Source: Phorcus lineatus (Eukaryota > Mollusca > Gastropoda > Trochida > Trochidae). Taken from it: a stretch of DNA of 64,000 nucleotides. Numbering within the stretch: the first letter of the stretch is position 1; every line of letters begins with the position of its first letter. Below the pieces are notes generated by a model. The model did not search any database. It was given only the letters and a program-made list of their open reading frames with translations, and was not told where the DNA came from. The translations under genes were made by a program, and so were the position numbers. Location: the NCBI GenBank assembly GCA_921293015.1, contig OV121098.1, positions 18,562,161 through 18,626,160 of the forward strand, written 5' to 3'. This document shows, piece by piece, positions 25,179 to 37,055 of the stretch.

Positions 25179-28100
25179 AGTGTTGTGATCAACATGGGAT
25201 AACATCTCACATAAACATTAATTTGATAATGTTTAATGAAGATTGAAAAATGGCAGCAATAAATAATTTATGACACTTGAATAACAAGTGGAAACATTTG
25301 AGTTTTTAATGTTACCTTGTAAGTACAAATGGCTAGGAAGGGGAGAAACTCTGCAGTTTCTAATGGGATGGAGATTTCTGGATACAGAGAGGACATATCA
25401 TATTATATCATCTACCTGCTGATGACGTTATGTACTGATATACAGGGTATGCCTGAATACATTGTTTTTGCCGAATGTCTCATGTCTTTGGTAATGATTT
25501 CTGCTGACTATAGTATACATTCTGGCACTGATTAATATTCCACTGATTGGGATTAGGTGAGAGGATATATGGTTTCTATAGATGTTTTATTAACAATTTG
25601 AAGCTCTAAGATGATGCTGTCAGCCTTCAGATTTTGAGGCAGACACTTAGAGGCAGACATAAAATACCCACATGCGGGTAATCTGCAGAGCAGCACCCTA
25701 CAGAAGCTATGCAGAAGCCAGGTCTGTCTACAAACTTTCTTCACGGTCTAAATTACTAACTTGTCCATTTACATGCTAATGCATGTTTTCACAAGTTAAA
25801 CACATCATTATATGAAAGGACATAGCTGAAATTTATTTAAGTAATATTGACTGTCTATAATGTGTGAAGTGAGATGATGAACATGATAAAGTCAAGATAA
25901 CAATGCCAAAATATACTGTATCTGACCAGATGTCAGTTAACATATATGTGCATTATCTCCAGGCTTCCCAACTAATACATGGCCGCATGTGTAACAATAA
26001 GAATTTCAGGTATGAGTTAAGTCTGACCCCTTAGTACTCCAATTTAATTGACCTGTGGAAGCCCTACCTGATGCCTATTATCGATGTGAATGGTGGAGGA
26101 TGGAACACATCACTAAGGAATAAGTTTGTTGCGTAAAGTTGACCAGATGATATCATATAGACAGTGAAGTTACTCTTGCAGTAAACATTGAAAGATATCA
26201 CATATATATCTCTCGATCTTGTCGCTTTTTCTCTATTTTCATCAAGTATGAAATGATTTAGATTTTTTATGAAGAATTTAAGGATGTGATTGTAATTTAA
26301 CAAATTATACAAATTAGAATTTGAATGCATGACCTATAGGAGAACATTTTTCTTAACTGAATTTCTATAAGAGTTCTTGAGCTAAGTCCTTGCTTGGTTT
26401 CACTGCATGCTTGACAAGAATGGAAAATTAAAAAACAGTCATTTGTTGCTTGGTGTTTAACATTTGTGTGAATATCTGTGGATGAGTTTTCACCCCTGAG
26501 CAGTCTAGTGCAGTGTTCGCCTTGGTTTATTGCCTACCATCCTATCAGCGTGTGCCTCACAAAGAGGCTGATAATAGCTACTAGAGAGGCTTATCACCGC
26601 ACTAGCTCTATTAACACATGTTTTAGCTGTTTTAATCCCATTCTAACCATGAATCGCCTTCCACTCCCCATAAACAAGCTGGATTGGAATGGCAGACTGA
26701 TTTAGCAACCCTGGGAGGAGTTTTGTTTTAGCCCAAAAAGTCTAATTTGAAATGAAACTACATTTAAGATAAGCAAGAATCAAGTTTCACAATACTTAAA
26801 ATCTTTATGAACATTCTAATAATCAAAGTATCAGTTGATAATCAATATATGGTAGATTTAAAATTTCGTGATTCCTTTTCTTTAATTCCTACATATTAGT
26901 CCCTGTCAATATAAAACTTACAGTGAACTGTAGTGACATTTGATATTGTGTATGGTTGTAGACTGAGGAGAGTGTAGCTGTTGTAAGTGCTAGCTAGGAG
27001 ATCATAAAGTGGAATCATTAGCAGATGACTTAATACAATATTAGCCTGGTCTGCTCTGATCCCCCCATAACGAGGGGAGATAGCTGGCTCCGTGTACATA
27101 CCTGGGGATCTCACCTGTGTCAGGAGGGGCGGAGAACTGGGGGATCTCACCTGTGTCAGGAGGAGGGGGGAACTGGGGGAGAGTATATCCCTGCTACGAG
27201 TGCTTCAGCTATATAAAAACAGTATGTGCAGTTCGTGGTGTTATTTGGTGTTTTGGGGCTGATGGAGCAGTAGTTAGTGATGTCTATTTAAACTTATCAA
27301 GGTTGGAAACCTAATTAAGGGATAGAACCCCATACTGGTTTGGCAATTTTATTTGCAGAAGAAATGGTTTAACATGCAGTCAAGTTTTTGTTGCAATTTT
27401 ACATTTAGAATTGTAATTACCCACAGTTGATCTTTAGTTCCGGCATATGCCTACAGATGTCACCAAAATCCAAGCGATGATGGTTGTAGGCATCCTTCCA
27501 GCACTAAAACCTGATGCATTGATGTTATTCCTGAGTGATACCTGTTCTCCCAAATCAACTCATTTAATTCTTGAATAACTTGGCGAAGAAGATACAAATA
27601 ATGTTTAATAAGAGCCTTTAAGACGGACTGTCTTTTTACTCAACTCAAAATAAAGAAATTAACATTAAGAAAAGCATTAAATTTTTTTTTAATGTTTCAT
27701 AAATGTAATTTTCATCAAGTGAAAAACAATAAATTGTTTTATCTCTTCCTTGTCAATCCAGTGACTCATCAAAGTTATTTCATTGTAGAGAGTTGTGATT
27801 TCTGTATGTTAGTCAGGATGTATGTTTGAGAACAAATAACCAAACAGTGTGTCATAATTATAAATGGAATAAATAATACTCTTGCTCTGTTGATTGGAAA
27901 CCTCAAATTTATGACCACAGGCATATTAACTTTAAATATATCTAAAAATCTGAATACCAATACATGACAACTTGAAATTGAATATGTCTTAGCAGGGGAG
28001 CTAAAAAGCTAATGTTTGTGAATATTGATTAACTATCTGTAGAGTTAGAACCAATGTCTTCTTGAGGCACTTCTCCGTTGTAAGAAGTCGTCCTGGGCAG

Positions 28101-28314
28101 CTTGATAACAAGAAAAAGGACATGGAAGATAATTATGAGTATCAGTAGGTAAGTTCTCCAAATGGGCAGCATCATTTTATTGCTTTGCACTATGTTAAAA
28201 GATAGCTGTCATGATAGAGTTTCATTTAGAATTGTCATTGAAAAGGTAAGTATTATTGTCAAGTTGATGCGCAAAAACCTTACACTGACCATGAAACATA
28301 ATATCATAAGGCTA
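25179..28314. other. Non-coding DNA with one short duplication
   Basis: No supportable gene. Apart from the 36-bp doublet at 27104-27175, nothing repeated or RNA-like is evident. Confidence 0.45.
27104..27175. repeat. 36-bp tandem duplication
   Basis: GGGGATCTCACCTGTGTCAG starts at 27104 and 27140. The second copy differs by GGAGGG in place of GGGCGG. The surrounding 27060-27185 is G-rich compared with the neighbourhood. Confidence 0.88.
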
Positions 28315-28316
28315 TA

Positions 28317-28417
28317 CAGTGGAATCTGTCTATATTGACATCTGTCTAATACGACACTCTGTCTAAACCGACCTTTTTCTCCGGTTCCAGCGAGTGTCGT
28401 TTAGACAGATTCCACTG
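28317..28417. mobile_element. Short TA-flanked MITE (101 bp)
   Basis: Starts CAGTGGAATCTGTCTA and ends with its close inverse AGACAGATTCCACTG. A TA dinucleotide flanks each end (28315-28316 and 28418-28419). Inside, TCTGTCTA followed by a GAC-containing block occurs three times near the left end, and GAGTGTCGTTTAGAC near the right end pairs with GTCTAATACGACACTC. TA target duplication with CAGT ends fits the Tc1/mariner/pogo superfamily (family knowledge). The element has no coding capacity and would depend on a transposase elsewhere. Confidence 0.75.
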
Positions 28418-29358
28418 TATATTTGTGACAGCTCATTATAGGAAAATGAATCTCCCACCACTGACCAGTGTGTTACAAAGACTTGAAGTAAACCAGAAGT
28501 GAGCCATGAAATACCCCTCCCCGTATTTGTAACTAACTGCGTTTATGGCATTTTGTCACTGGTTGTCCTCAAAATCTTCCCCTAAAGAAGGTTATGGCAC
28601 ATTTAATAAAAGATTAATTTCTAAGAAAAGGACAAAACAGAGCTTGTATATTGGTTCTAGAACTTAATTAATCTGCCCTTGAATTACCATATTGTTTTGG
28701 GGGCATTCATATTTAAACAAACCTTGCAAAACATTTTCTGATAAGGTGCAGTATTTCACCTTTCAGAGATCAAAGGTATTATTATCATTCAGAGGCCTGG
28801 TTTGAAAATCATGTTCAAGAATATTAATTAAGATTTGACTAATCTAAAAAATTTCTGAATGATCTTCAAACATTCCTCTCATTATCCAAAAATAAATTCT
28901 TAAACACTACATGCGATTATCAATGTCAGTTTCTCCCAAGGTGAGCTGCATCATGGTGTGTTTGGATTGCCCTTCACCAATGAACACTTGTGGGGAATTT
29001 TCAACATAATCACATGTTATAGTTGTGTATAGTTTACTTTGGCACTGCACTTCCAGCCAGAGAAAATATAATGGCTGAGTTTAGAGTTGCAGCCTTCCGT
29101 CTAAGCTCCCTTTCTCCTCACCCTGCTCACCCCCTCCCCCCTTCTCCCTCCGAAAAGGGGGAACTGCTTGGCCATGTGTTTTGATCCAAGTTGAACATAT
29201 GGATAGAAGAAGACAAAAAGAAGTACTACAGGGAAACATTATAGAGGGCTGCTCACACTTGATACCATGTCATTCACAGTATAGATTCCACTTCAATAGA
29301 TTATGTGCAAATAAGTCTTTGTCAGTGTTCTAAAAGGATCAAAGAAGGTCATTTTGTA

Positions 29359-29530
29359 GACTAAAATTCAGTCTATGAAAAATTTTAATAATTGAATGTT
29401 CCTTCATCCATAATTTATTTTTTTGGGCTCCTTATTTCATGTATGTGTATTCAGTCAATCTAGACTTGCTGTATGAGGAACTTGACTGTATTAAAGGCTC
29501 CTTTATATACACAGTCATGAAGCAGGACTA
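29359..29530 (+). repeat. Dispersed repeat, copy B
   Basis: The best-preserved of three copies. It shares GACTAAAAT, AGTCTATGAAA, TGTTCCTTCATC, CTAGACTTGCT and ACACAGTCA with 3643-3807. It ends in GAAGCAGGACTAGT, which is close to the opening GACTAAAAT in inverse, so the element may have short terminal inverted repeats. Confidence 0.65.
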
Positions 29531-29723
29531 GTCATTTTGATATACATTTTGAAGATTTCAAATGATTTGTTGAACTGTAGTTCATAAGCTAGTTTGATGT
29601 TGAAAACAACTTTTTGTTTGGAAGGAAATTAAATGATTATTATTATATAATAATGTTCGATTTTTAAAGTAAAGATTAGGAATAGATTTCCAACCTTTGA
29701 AGATCTGCTGATGGAAGGTTGAA

Positions 29724-29800
29724 TGTAGCCTAATGGGAGAGTACTCTCTCACCAGATCCAAGAAGGAGGACAGGGTTCGAATCCCAGTGGCTTCATGCTA
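29724..29800 (+). other. tRNA-like SINE head (candidate)
   Basis: TAGCCTAATGGGAGAG at 29726 resembles a pol III A box, and GGGTTCGAATCCC at 29773-29785 is a good B box and T-loop. The spacing fits a tRNA. The acceptor and D stems do not pair well, so this is probably a tRNA-derived SINE relic and not a functional tRNA. Confidence 0.45.
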
Positions 29801-32161
29801 GCTAGTATGGTATAATGTGATGATAGGAAAAGCTTTGTCTTAAACTAAATATTACCCCCTTAGAAAGGATGCTCAATTTGTTAACATATATACCCTCACA
29901 GCTTTGTTGACACCCTTTCTATTCAGTCTTTATCCTCGTGGAACATCCTGGCTTCACATAAGAGGGCTTTGTAATGCCAGATAGTACCTGGGCAGGAGGG
30001 CAATGTATATGTTTACAAAGCCCTCCAAGCACTTATATAACTTTTACAAGCACTCGAAAATGTGCTCTTCAAATGTTTATTTTTAACCTCTAGATGTAAA
30101 TTCTAAGGTGAAAGTTAGAGTGTGGAATCAATGACTCTTTAAAAAAATAACACAAAGTTTTGAATTTGAACTGTAAATGTTTTGGCAAAAGAGTGTCTCC
30201 AACCCAAAACCTTAACTTGCTGCTCACTAAACCCAACTGTGTTACCAAACCACCAAAACGACAGCTAGGGGCTTAAAAAGTCCTCTTAACCTATTACTTA
30301 CATTCTCGAAGAAACATTTTAAGGACACTTCTTTTTTTTTGGATAACCAAGCCATGTATAAAATTTGATATTTAAGGTTAATTAATTAGAACAAGTAGAA
30401 CCTCTCCCTTAGGTTTTTCATCGATAAAAACCCTGCACTCAGGAGCGGCGATGGGGTCGGGCTAAAGTTCTCCCCCTTGGTGGATCCCTTGAGTAGCGAA
30501 CTTCTTGTGATGGACTTACTTTACTTATTAACCTGGATAAGGTTATTCCTAATCCTCTGTGAATGAGGAGTTTACAACCTAAGATACCAACTACTGTACT
30601 ATAAGACTATAACCATCTCATTGCAGACAGCAGTGTGTGAAATATTATTAAAAACTAGCCACCCCAAAAAGTAATTTTCTCATTAAGTGTTACTAATCTT
30701 CGTATGTATGGTAAATGTTTTCAATAATATCATTTCATCACGAAATACTAACTGTTGCCAAAAAGAACAATTTCAATGCATGCATATTTAAAAAAGTGAC
30801 AAAATGAAGGTGTAATGCTTTATTATTTTAACCAAGAACCAGACAGTTTACCATGACTGGTGTGCGTTAATTAATCAACCATAACTTTAGATTACTGCTC
30901 ACTTCTAGTGAACAGGGGGTCGCATTCAAGAAAACTTTTGTAAAATATGATGCTGCAACACTGAATTCATACCAAGGACCACAACATTTCAGTAGATGTT
31001 ACTTGATACTTTTTTGTGTTGTACATTATGAAGACAAAAAGATAAAAGTTTAAATGGCAATAAAAAACACTTTGTTATCACATATCCTTGAATGATTTGC
31101 TTCCTCCCAGTTATGTACTTGCCATCAGTAACAAAAATTTTCAAATTTGAAATTGAATACAAAGCTTTTCTCTTGAATGATTTATTCGGAAAAAATTGTT
31201 GTTTCTTAGATTGTTTCTCTATGGTATTTTATCAACATATAGGAGTGTTGAATTCAATAAAAAAAAATTGAAAAAGAAAAAAAAAAGAGGAATATGAAAT
31301 CAATAAAGAAACAATGATAAAATGTTTCACAATAAGATTGCATTACGAGAGCTATAACATGCTCAAAACTACACTAACTTGTGTTATTGCCTTAGAAAAC
31401 ATGTAAAAGAGTATAGCCATTGAAGAAATGATTGAATTTATCTCATTTGATAAATGTAATAATATCTTATCATACATGAACAAAATATTTATATGAACTA
31501 TGATTTATCAGCATTTTACTCATTTATTTTGTTGTGGTTTTGTTACTGTTCTGTTTTCAAAGAATGAACAATGACTATTGCACTAACAAATACAAGTAGA
31601 TTTCCAAATTTGAAAACAATTATGAAATGATTTGAATTGATAAAAGCACTGATTAAAAATTCATCACAAGAATCAGAACATCCTATTTCTTAATAAATAT
31701 TTTTCAAATTACGATCTAATACATGGAAGGATGGTGTTTATGTAGGCATGTCTTCCAGGCCTATCACCTCCTGCTTCACGGATCAGTCTCACCGAACACA
31801 TACCCCAGTACACCTTTTTTGTAGCCCACAAATCACAGAGGAATATAATTAACTCAATTTTGTCATGAAATGTGATCATCCACTTGAAATAAATATAAGC
31901 CTGCTGTTTATTTATGTATTTTATCATTGCAAAGCATAATTGACTAGAGACACGTAACAAAGGCAATAGATTAGTTTAGTTAGCATCAGCTTCTTATTGC
32001 ACTTGTCAGATCAACTTGCTGCTGTCCTAAAGAAGTTGGGATGATAAATGACGTAACGTAATTGCTGACAGAGGCCTGCACCTTCTGCTATACACTGGTC
32101 AGTGATTGGTCAGATAATCAGGGATTTAACATAGATAGAAGACTCTTCCCGGAGATCTATC

Positions 32162-32545
32162 TATGTATCATTCGGATAATGTCTGTGTATCATTAAGATA
32201 ATGTCTATGTATAATTCAGATAATGCCTGTGTATCATTTAGTTGATGTCTGTGTATCATTTAGGTAATGCCTGTGTATCATTTAGGTAATGCCAGTGTAT
32301 TATTTAGGTAATGTCTGTGTATCATTTAGGTAATGTCTGTGTATCAGATAGGTAATGTCTGTCTATCATTTAGGTGATATCTGTGTATCATTCAGATAAT
32401 GTCTGTGTATCATTTAGGTAATGTCTGTGTATCATTTAGGTAATGTCTGTGTATCAGATAGGTGATATCTGTGTATCATTCAAATAATGTCTTTGTATCA
32501 TTTAGGTAATATCTTAGTATGTAAAGTTTAACATCTGTGTATCAT
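32162..32545. repeat. 22-bp minisatellite (about 17 copies)
   Basis: Units based on ATGTCTGTGTATCATTTAGG plus TA. The first copies carry TTCGGATA or TTAAGATA in place of TTTAGGTA. The last copies decay toward 32545. Confidence 0.92.
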
Positions 32546-32633
32546 TAAGAAAAATGTCTGTGCCATTGAGAAACTGCTCACGCTTTAAGTGATGATCACT
32601 TGCCATGTTCTCACATTGTATTTCTTTCTTCAG

Positions 32634-33120
32634 ATCTTCTAGATCCCAGCTCATTCCACGCATCACATGTCCACAGTCTGCTCAGTGAATACCTAGCATC
32701 AAGAGCTGCCTAACTGTTAAACTCAGCCTCCAACCCTGCTCCACTTGGACTTATGGACTGCTCTTGATTGAGTTGCTGCTTGTGTATCAGACTTTTAGGA
32801 AGTTAAAGGATCCAAGTGAAGGACTATTGTTAGCTGTGACTGATGCTGCATTGGTTGGGATCACTTCAGAAGATAGTGTATCGAAGACAGATTAGAATAC
32901 CTGGATAGCATCCTGCATATCACACACTTACCTGTGTTGGATTATTTCTCTGAGAAGGCTGCATGCTTGTGCTGGACTAGTACCTGTGACTACAGATCTC
33001 TGCGACTTATCAGAGAAGCATACCTCCAATTAGATCAGTACAGGACTGACACCGTGCTGTGTAAGACTGCAGTGTGTGTAGGAGGGACTGGATACTCACT
33101 GTCACACAGGACAGGAGACG
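32634..33120 (+). other. Exon-like segment (possible untranslated exon)
   Basis: A pyrimidine tract ending TTTCTTTCTTCAG precedes the segment, a good 3' splice site. The segment ends at GTGTAAGGTAC, which holds candidate 5' splice sites. Base composition inside is noticeably less AT-rich than on either side. The longest frame is only 63 codons (32934-33125), so if this is an exon it is probably untranslated or part of a long non-coding RNA. No homology recognised. An ordinary compositional island is an equally good reading. Confidence 0.25.
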
Positions 33121-33250
33121 TGTAAGGTACTGCCTGCTTCTTCTTATTTTCCTCATTCTTAGACACTTGTTATTTTATCATTTTAGGACCACAATTATTC
33201 AAATAGAGCTTTAGTGCTGAACTTAGTCTGCCATCCAGATCCTGTGGCAA

Positions 33251-33326
33251 AATATCAAAGGAGTCTTCCTAAGTCTCGAAATGTTGGCAAGTCTAGTTGT
33301 GTTGTACAGGACTCCTTTTTGATATT
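33251..33326. repeat. Short imperfect inverted repeat
   Basis: AATATCAAAGGAGTC at 33251-33265 faces GACTCCTTTTTGATATT at 33310-33326, with a two-base length difference in the A/T run. The loop holds TCTCGAAATGTTGGC, which resembles the CGAAACGTTGG strings near ends of Penelope-like elements. That link is only suggestive. Confidence 0.55.
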
Positions 33327-35140
33327 ATTTCATACTGAATATAAAGAAATAAAGTTATAGCGAAATCTTTTTTTCAGGGACTATATGTTAGTTTTTGTTA
33401 AAACGTCTTAAATTTATACAATTATAAATCTTTGATTAACGAACTTTGCTTACACCTGAATACTTGACTTTGCATCTTTGTAAACAATTCTTGAGAAGGA
33501 CTCTGATTTATGACAATGAAATTAATTTTTAAAGGCATACGACAACTGAACTTTGTTTAGGATTGAAGCCCATATTGGGTACATATAAACTGAGAGGAGT
33601 TTGGGCATATGATTGTAGATAGGTACAAATGACTTTAAAGCAAAGGAGCAACAGTGATATCCAAGTATATTTGGGGTAACAAGACCAATCAATGGTGGTA
33701 GTGTACCCTGACAGCCCATCACCATACCATCCATGTTGTTCTTTACTAATGGAGTGCTCCTCATATGGCTCCAGCACTGGTCAATATATCACTATTGTCA
33801 GGTATGACACATTTGAATGTTAATGTTTCTCTACAGAAAGCATATATATTTCCTTCTTCTCTCATACTTCTAAAACCGAGTTGGCACCAACTATCTACAA
33901 GACCTGTTAGATAGTGCTGTGCAGTGTTCTTCATCTCCTTCCGTCAATAATGAGTTCACTTAACAGATACCAATCCTTATTGGTTCTATATAGTAAGGAA
34001 AAATACATTTTAATTCTTATTAGTAGTGTAACTACATTATAGGGAAAAACACAATTACATACAACTAGTTTTGTAAATCATATCATAACAGCACATCAAT
34101 AAAGAATGCTAAAGATGCCCTGCTATCGATTTTATTACTCAATCTTCATTTATAGACAATGATAATGTCTTTTGAAGAATTCCACATTTGATTTATTCAT
34201 ATGTAGGTTTTCTTTTGGAGAAAAAGATATATTGTTCCAGTTGAATCTTTTTTACTTAGAGTGCAATAGTGATTTATAAAAGATGGGAAAGATGGGTGTG
34301 TGTTTCAGTAGGATTGGGATCATTTTAATGTTTCAAGTTGGAGAATCTTAACCTTGTTTACTTCTAATGCTCTGTTATACTGTCCAGACCCTCGTAAAGA
34401 GATCCTCATGAAGAAAATGCGCAGAACTAAGTTTATTGTTTTTTTAATTTTAAATGCAACATTTGATTTCAGCAGAAACTAGAGCTTGAACTCTTATTGA
34501 TTAAATGCGATGTTTCTTCACACAGCTATGTTATAAATCATTTTAGAAAAGTCCCTTGGACAAAATAAGAACATTTTGCATAAAATTTCAACTTTCTTAG
34601 AGTAAACTTCAAGCTAACATGGATATTTGTATTAAAGACAGAAGATGCTAACCATTGTAGACATTTATCTGATTTGTTTATATCAGTGTGGTCATATGAC
34701 CAAGGGTTTGGAGTGTTTAAAAGTGTTGTATATCTAGGATGGCAGGCTAATATACTGCTAGATATATTACCTGAAAATCATCATTCGACTCTGACTTTAG
34801 TGTGGGTGTTCCTTGTATTAAGTGAGAGGGGATGCTACCATGTTGACAGAGAGATTGTGAGATAGTTTTGCAGCTGTGTATGAGGGGTCGTCCTGTGTTC
34901 ACTCTCTACATGGTATCATGGTCTGGAGATGTATGATATATCATGTCATTTGATGATTTCAAATATTTATTTGATCGTGTTATCACGCTAGGAATATAAT
35001 GGTGGTGATAATGGAATATGATTTTATTTGATGATGGAATAAACTATAAATTGGTTGATTAACATAACTTACAGTAATGTCTGTATGAATTTGATGAATT
35101 CACGAAAGTGACCTCTGAAAACCTGTTTCTAAACTTTTGT
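33327..35140. other. AT-rich non-coding DNA
   Basis: No gene, RNA or repeat that I can support. Confidence 0.45.
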
Positions 35141-35495
35141 GCTTCAGTGCTCTTGTATTCCTATGCATTTGTGATTCTATGTTTTTTGTGCTCATATCTT
35201 TTGGTGCTCCTACACCTTTGGTTTTTCTATACTTTTGTGTTATAATGTTTTGATGCTCATATGCTTTTGTGTTTGAATGTTTTGGTGCTCCTTTGCTTTT
35301 GTGTTTGAATGTTTTGATGCTCCTATGCCTTTGTGTTTGAATGTTTTGGTGCTCCTTTGCTTTTGTGTTTGAATGTTTTGGTGCTCCTTTGCTTTTGTGT
35401 TTGAATGTTTTGATGCTCCTATGCCTTTGTGTTTCAATGTTTTGGTGCTCCTTTGCTTTTGTGTTTTAATGTTTTGGTGCTCCTACGCTACTTCA
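35141..35495. repeat. 32-bp minisatellite (about 10 copies)
   Basis: Units of 32 bp built on TTGTGTTTGAATGTTTTG followed by a GTGCTCCTTTGC or ATGCTCCTATGCC block. The first few copies (35141-35260) are diverged. The regular core is about 35265-35490. Confidence 0.9.
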
Positions 35496-37055
35496 TTCTT
35501 TCCTACATCATTTCATGCTTCTAAACAATTTACAAATTTCAAGCTCACTGCTATTCCTAGTGTACCATGACGTGATGATATGCTCTTAGTCATCTTCAGA
35601 TAGGAATTCCGCATACATATCATCTAAAAGCACTTGTCAATTCTCCTTCCTTCAACTTCAGATAATCAAATCACTGCAGCGTTTTGTTTAGAAAACCCAC
35701 AGATTTGGTTTGATAGAGCCTCCCATGTGAAATAAAACAGTCAGTGCAGATGGAAACTTTTTTCTGTACCCTTATAGTTCAAACAATTTACATGATTAAT
35801 ATCTAAGGATATTTGTCTTTAAACTTATGAGAATAAATACAATCTGATATAACTTGAACCTCAACATTGATAAATATATAAACAGAATTCATCTCACATT
35901 ATCTATTATTCTTTTTTAATTCCAAAATGTATTTGCTTACTATTTTTAATCAAGATTTGAGCACAAATTCAAACCTCATGTTTCAAAAGTGTTTTTTTTA
36001 CAAATATCACAATGCACAATGACAAATTTCAATATACTTTAAAGTAGATTTTTTCAAGTACAAAAATCTTTTGATGCCTAGCTTCACTCTATCTATAAAG
36101 TCATGACCACTATCAACTCAATTTAAAGTTTAAGTCTCCAACCAATGGTTTCAATAGGTAATGAAGGTAGTCTTAGTGTTCTGTGACTAACCGTTTGGGT
36201 TGTCGGAACTGAGAGATGTTGTAGTACTGCGGCTAATCAGGTTTGAAGGCTTTGTCTGGACCGGGGAGAGAGAGACTGAGCTACAGTAAGTTGTCAATAT
36301 AAAGTATTAAGTAAGAGAGATTCCCCACTCTGTTGTCATCTTTTATCATTCATACTTATCACTCTTCCTTAATTGAATTGTAATACAAGATTCCTTACCT
36401 TCAGGTTAGGACAATTTGTGGGGTAGCCTATCCAAGTCAGTTGACAATGAAAGATTACTCCTTTTGGTAATAAATGAGATTCCTGTAACTGTCCACTGAG
36501 AATGGTTGGCACTGTTTCAATCAGCAACTTCAGCCCTGGTGTGCATTGGTAAAGTTGGTAGTCAAACCATTGAATTTTTTCACATGAGCATTCCATTAGC
36601 ATCATGCATTTATTATAATAAGGGGTGATTTAGGATTTCAAGTAACTTTTTTCTTTGAAAATTTAAATCCTTTATACTCCTAAAACCCTGTTCAATAAAA
36701 CGCTTATACTACCAAGTAAAAGACATTGAAGAAGGCAACTGAAGCCAAGCTTACACAAATAAAGAAAAACACTTTTACACCATGCACACCAGTACATGAT
36801 CAAATAACAAGCAAATTAAGACAGAAAAAGATCAAGTTATCTTGGAATAAAGTATGAGATGTATAAGCCATTTTGCATAGAATTAAGTTTTACAATCGAT
36901 CTCCATCTCAACTCATTCTTTGTAATGAATAGTTCAACTTTATACAAGAAGAATTTATACAAGAAGTATTTTCCAAATAATATGAATAACATGATATATG
37001 TATGTTGTTTGTTGTATATTATTGACTACGTAAAATTCGGGAACAAATAACCTTT
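35496..37055. other. AT-rich non-coding DNA
   Basis: No gene, RNA or repeat that I can support. Confidence 0.45.

Larger units (their letters stand above)
28420..32161. other. AT-rich non-coding DNA with dispersed elements
   Basis: No supportable gene. Holds a dispersed repeat copy (29359-29530) and a tRNA-like segment (29724-29800). An A-rich run occurs at about 31258-31290. Confidence 0.45.

Noticed and set aside
29724..29800. Functional tRNA gene
   Set aside because: The B box is good, but the acceptor and D stems do not pair. Kept only as a SINE-like candidate.
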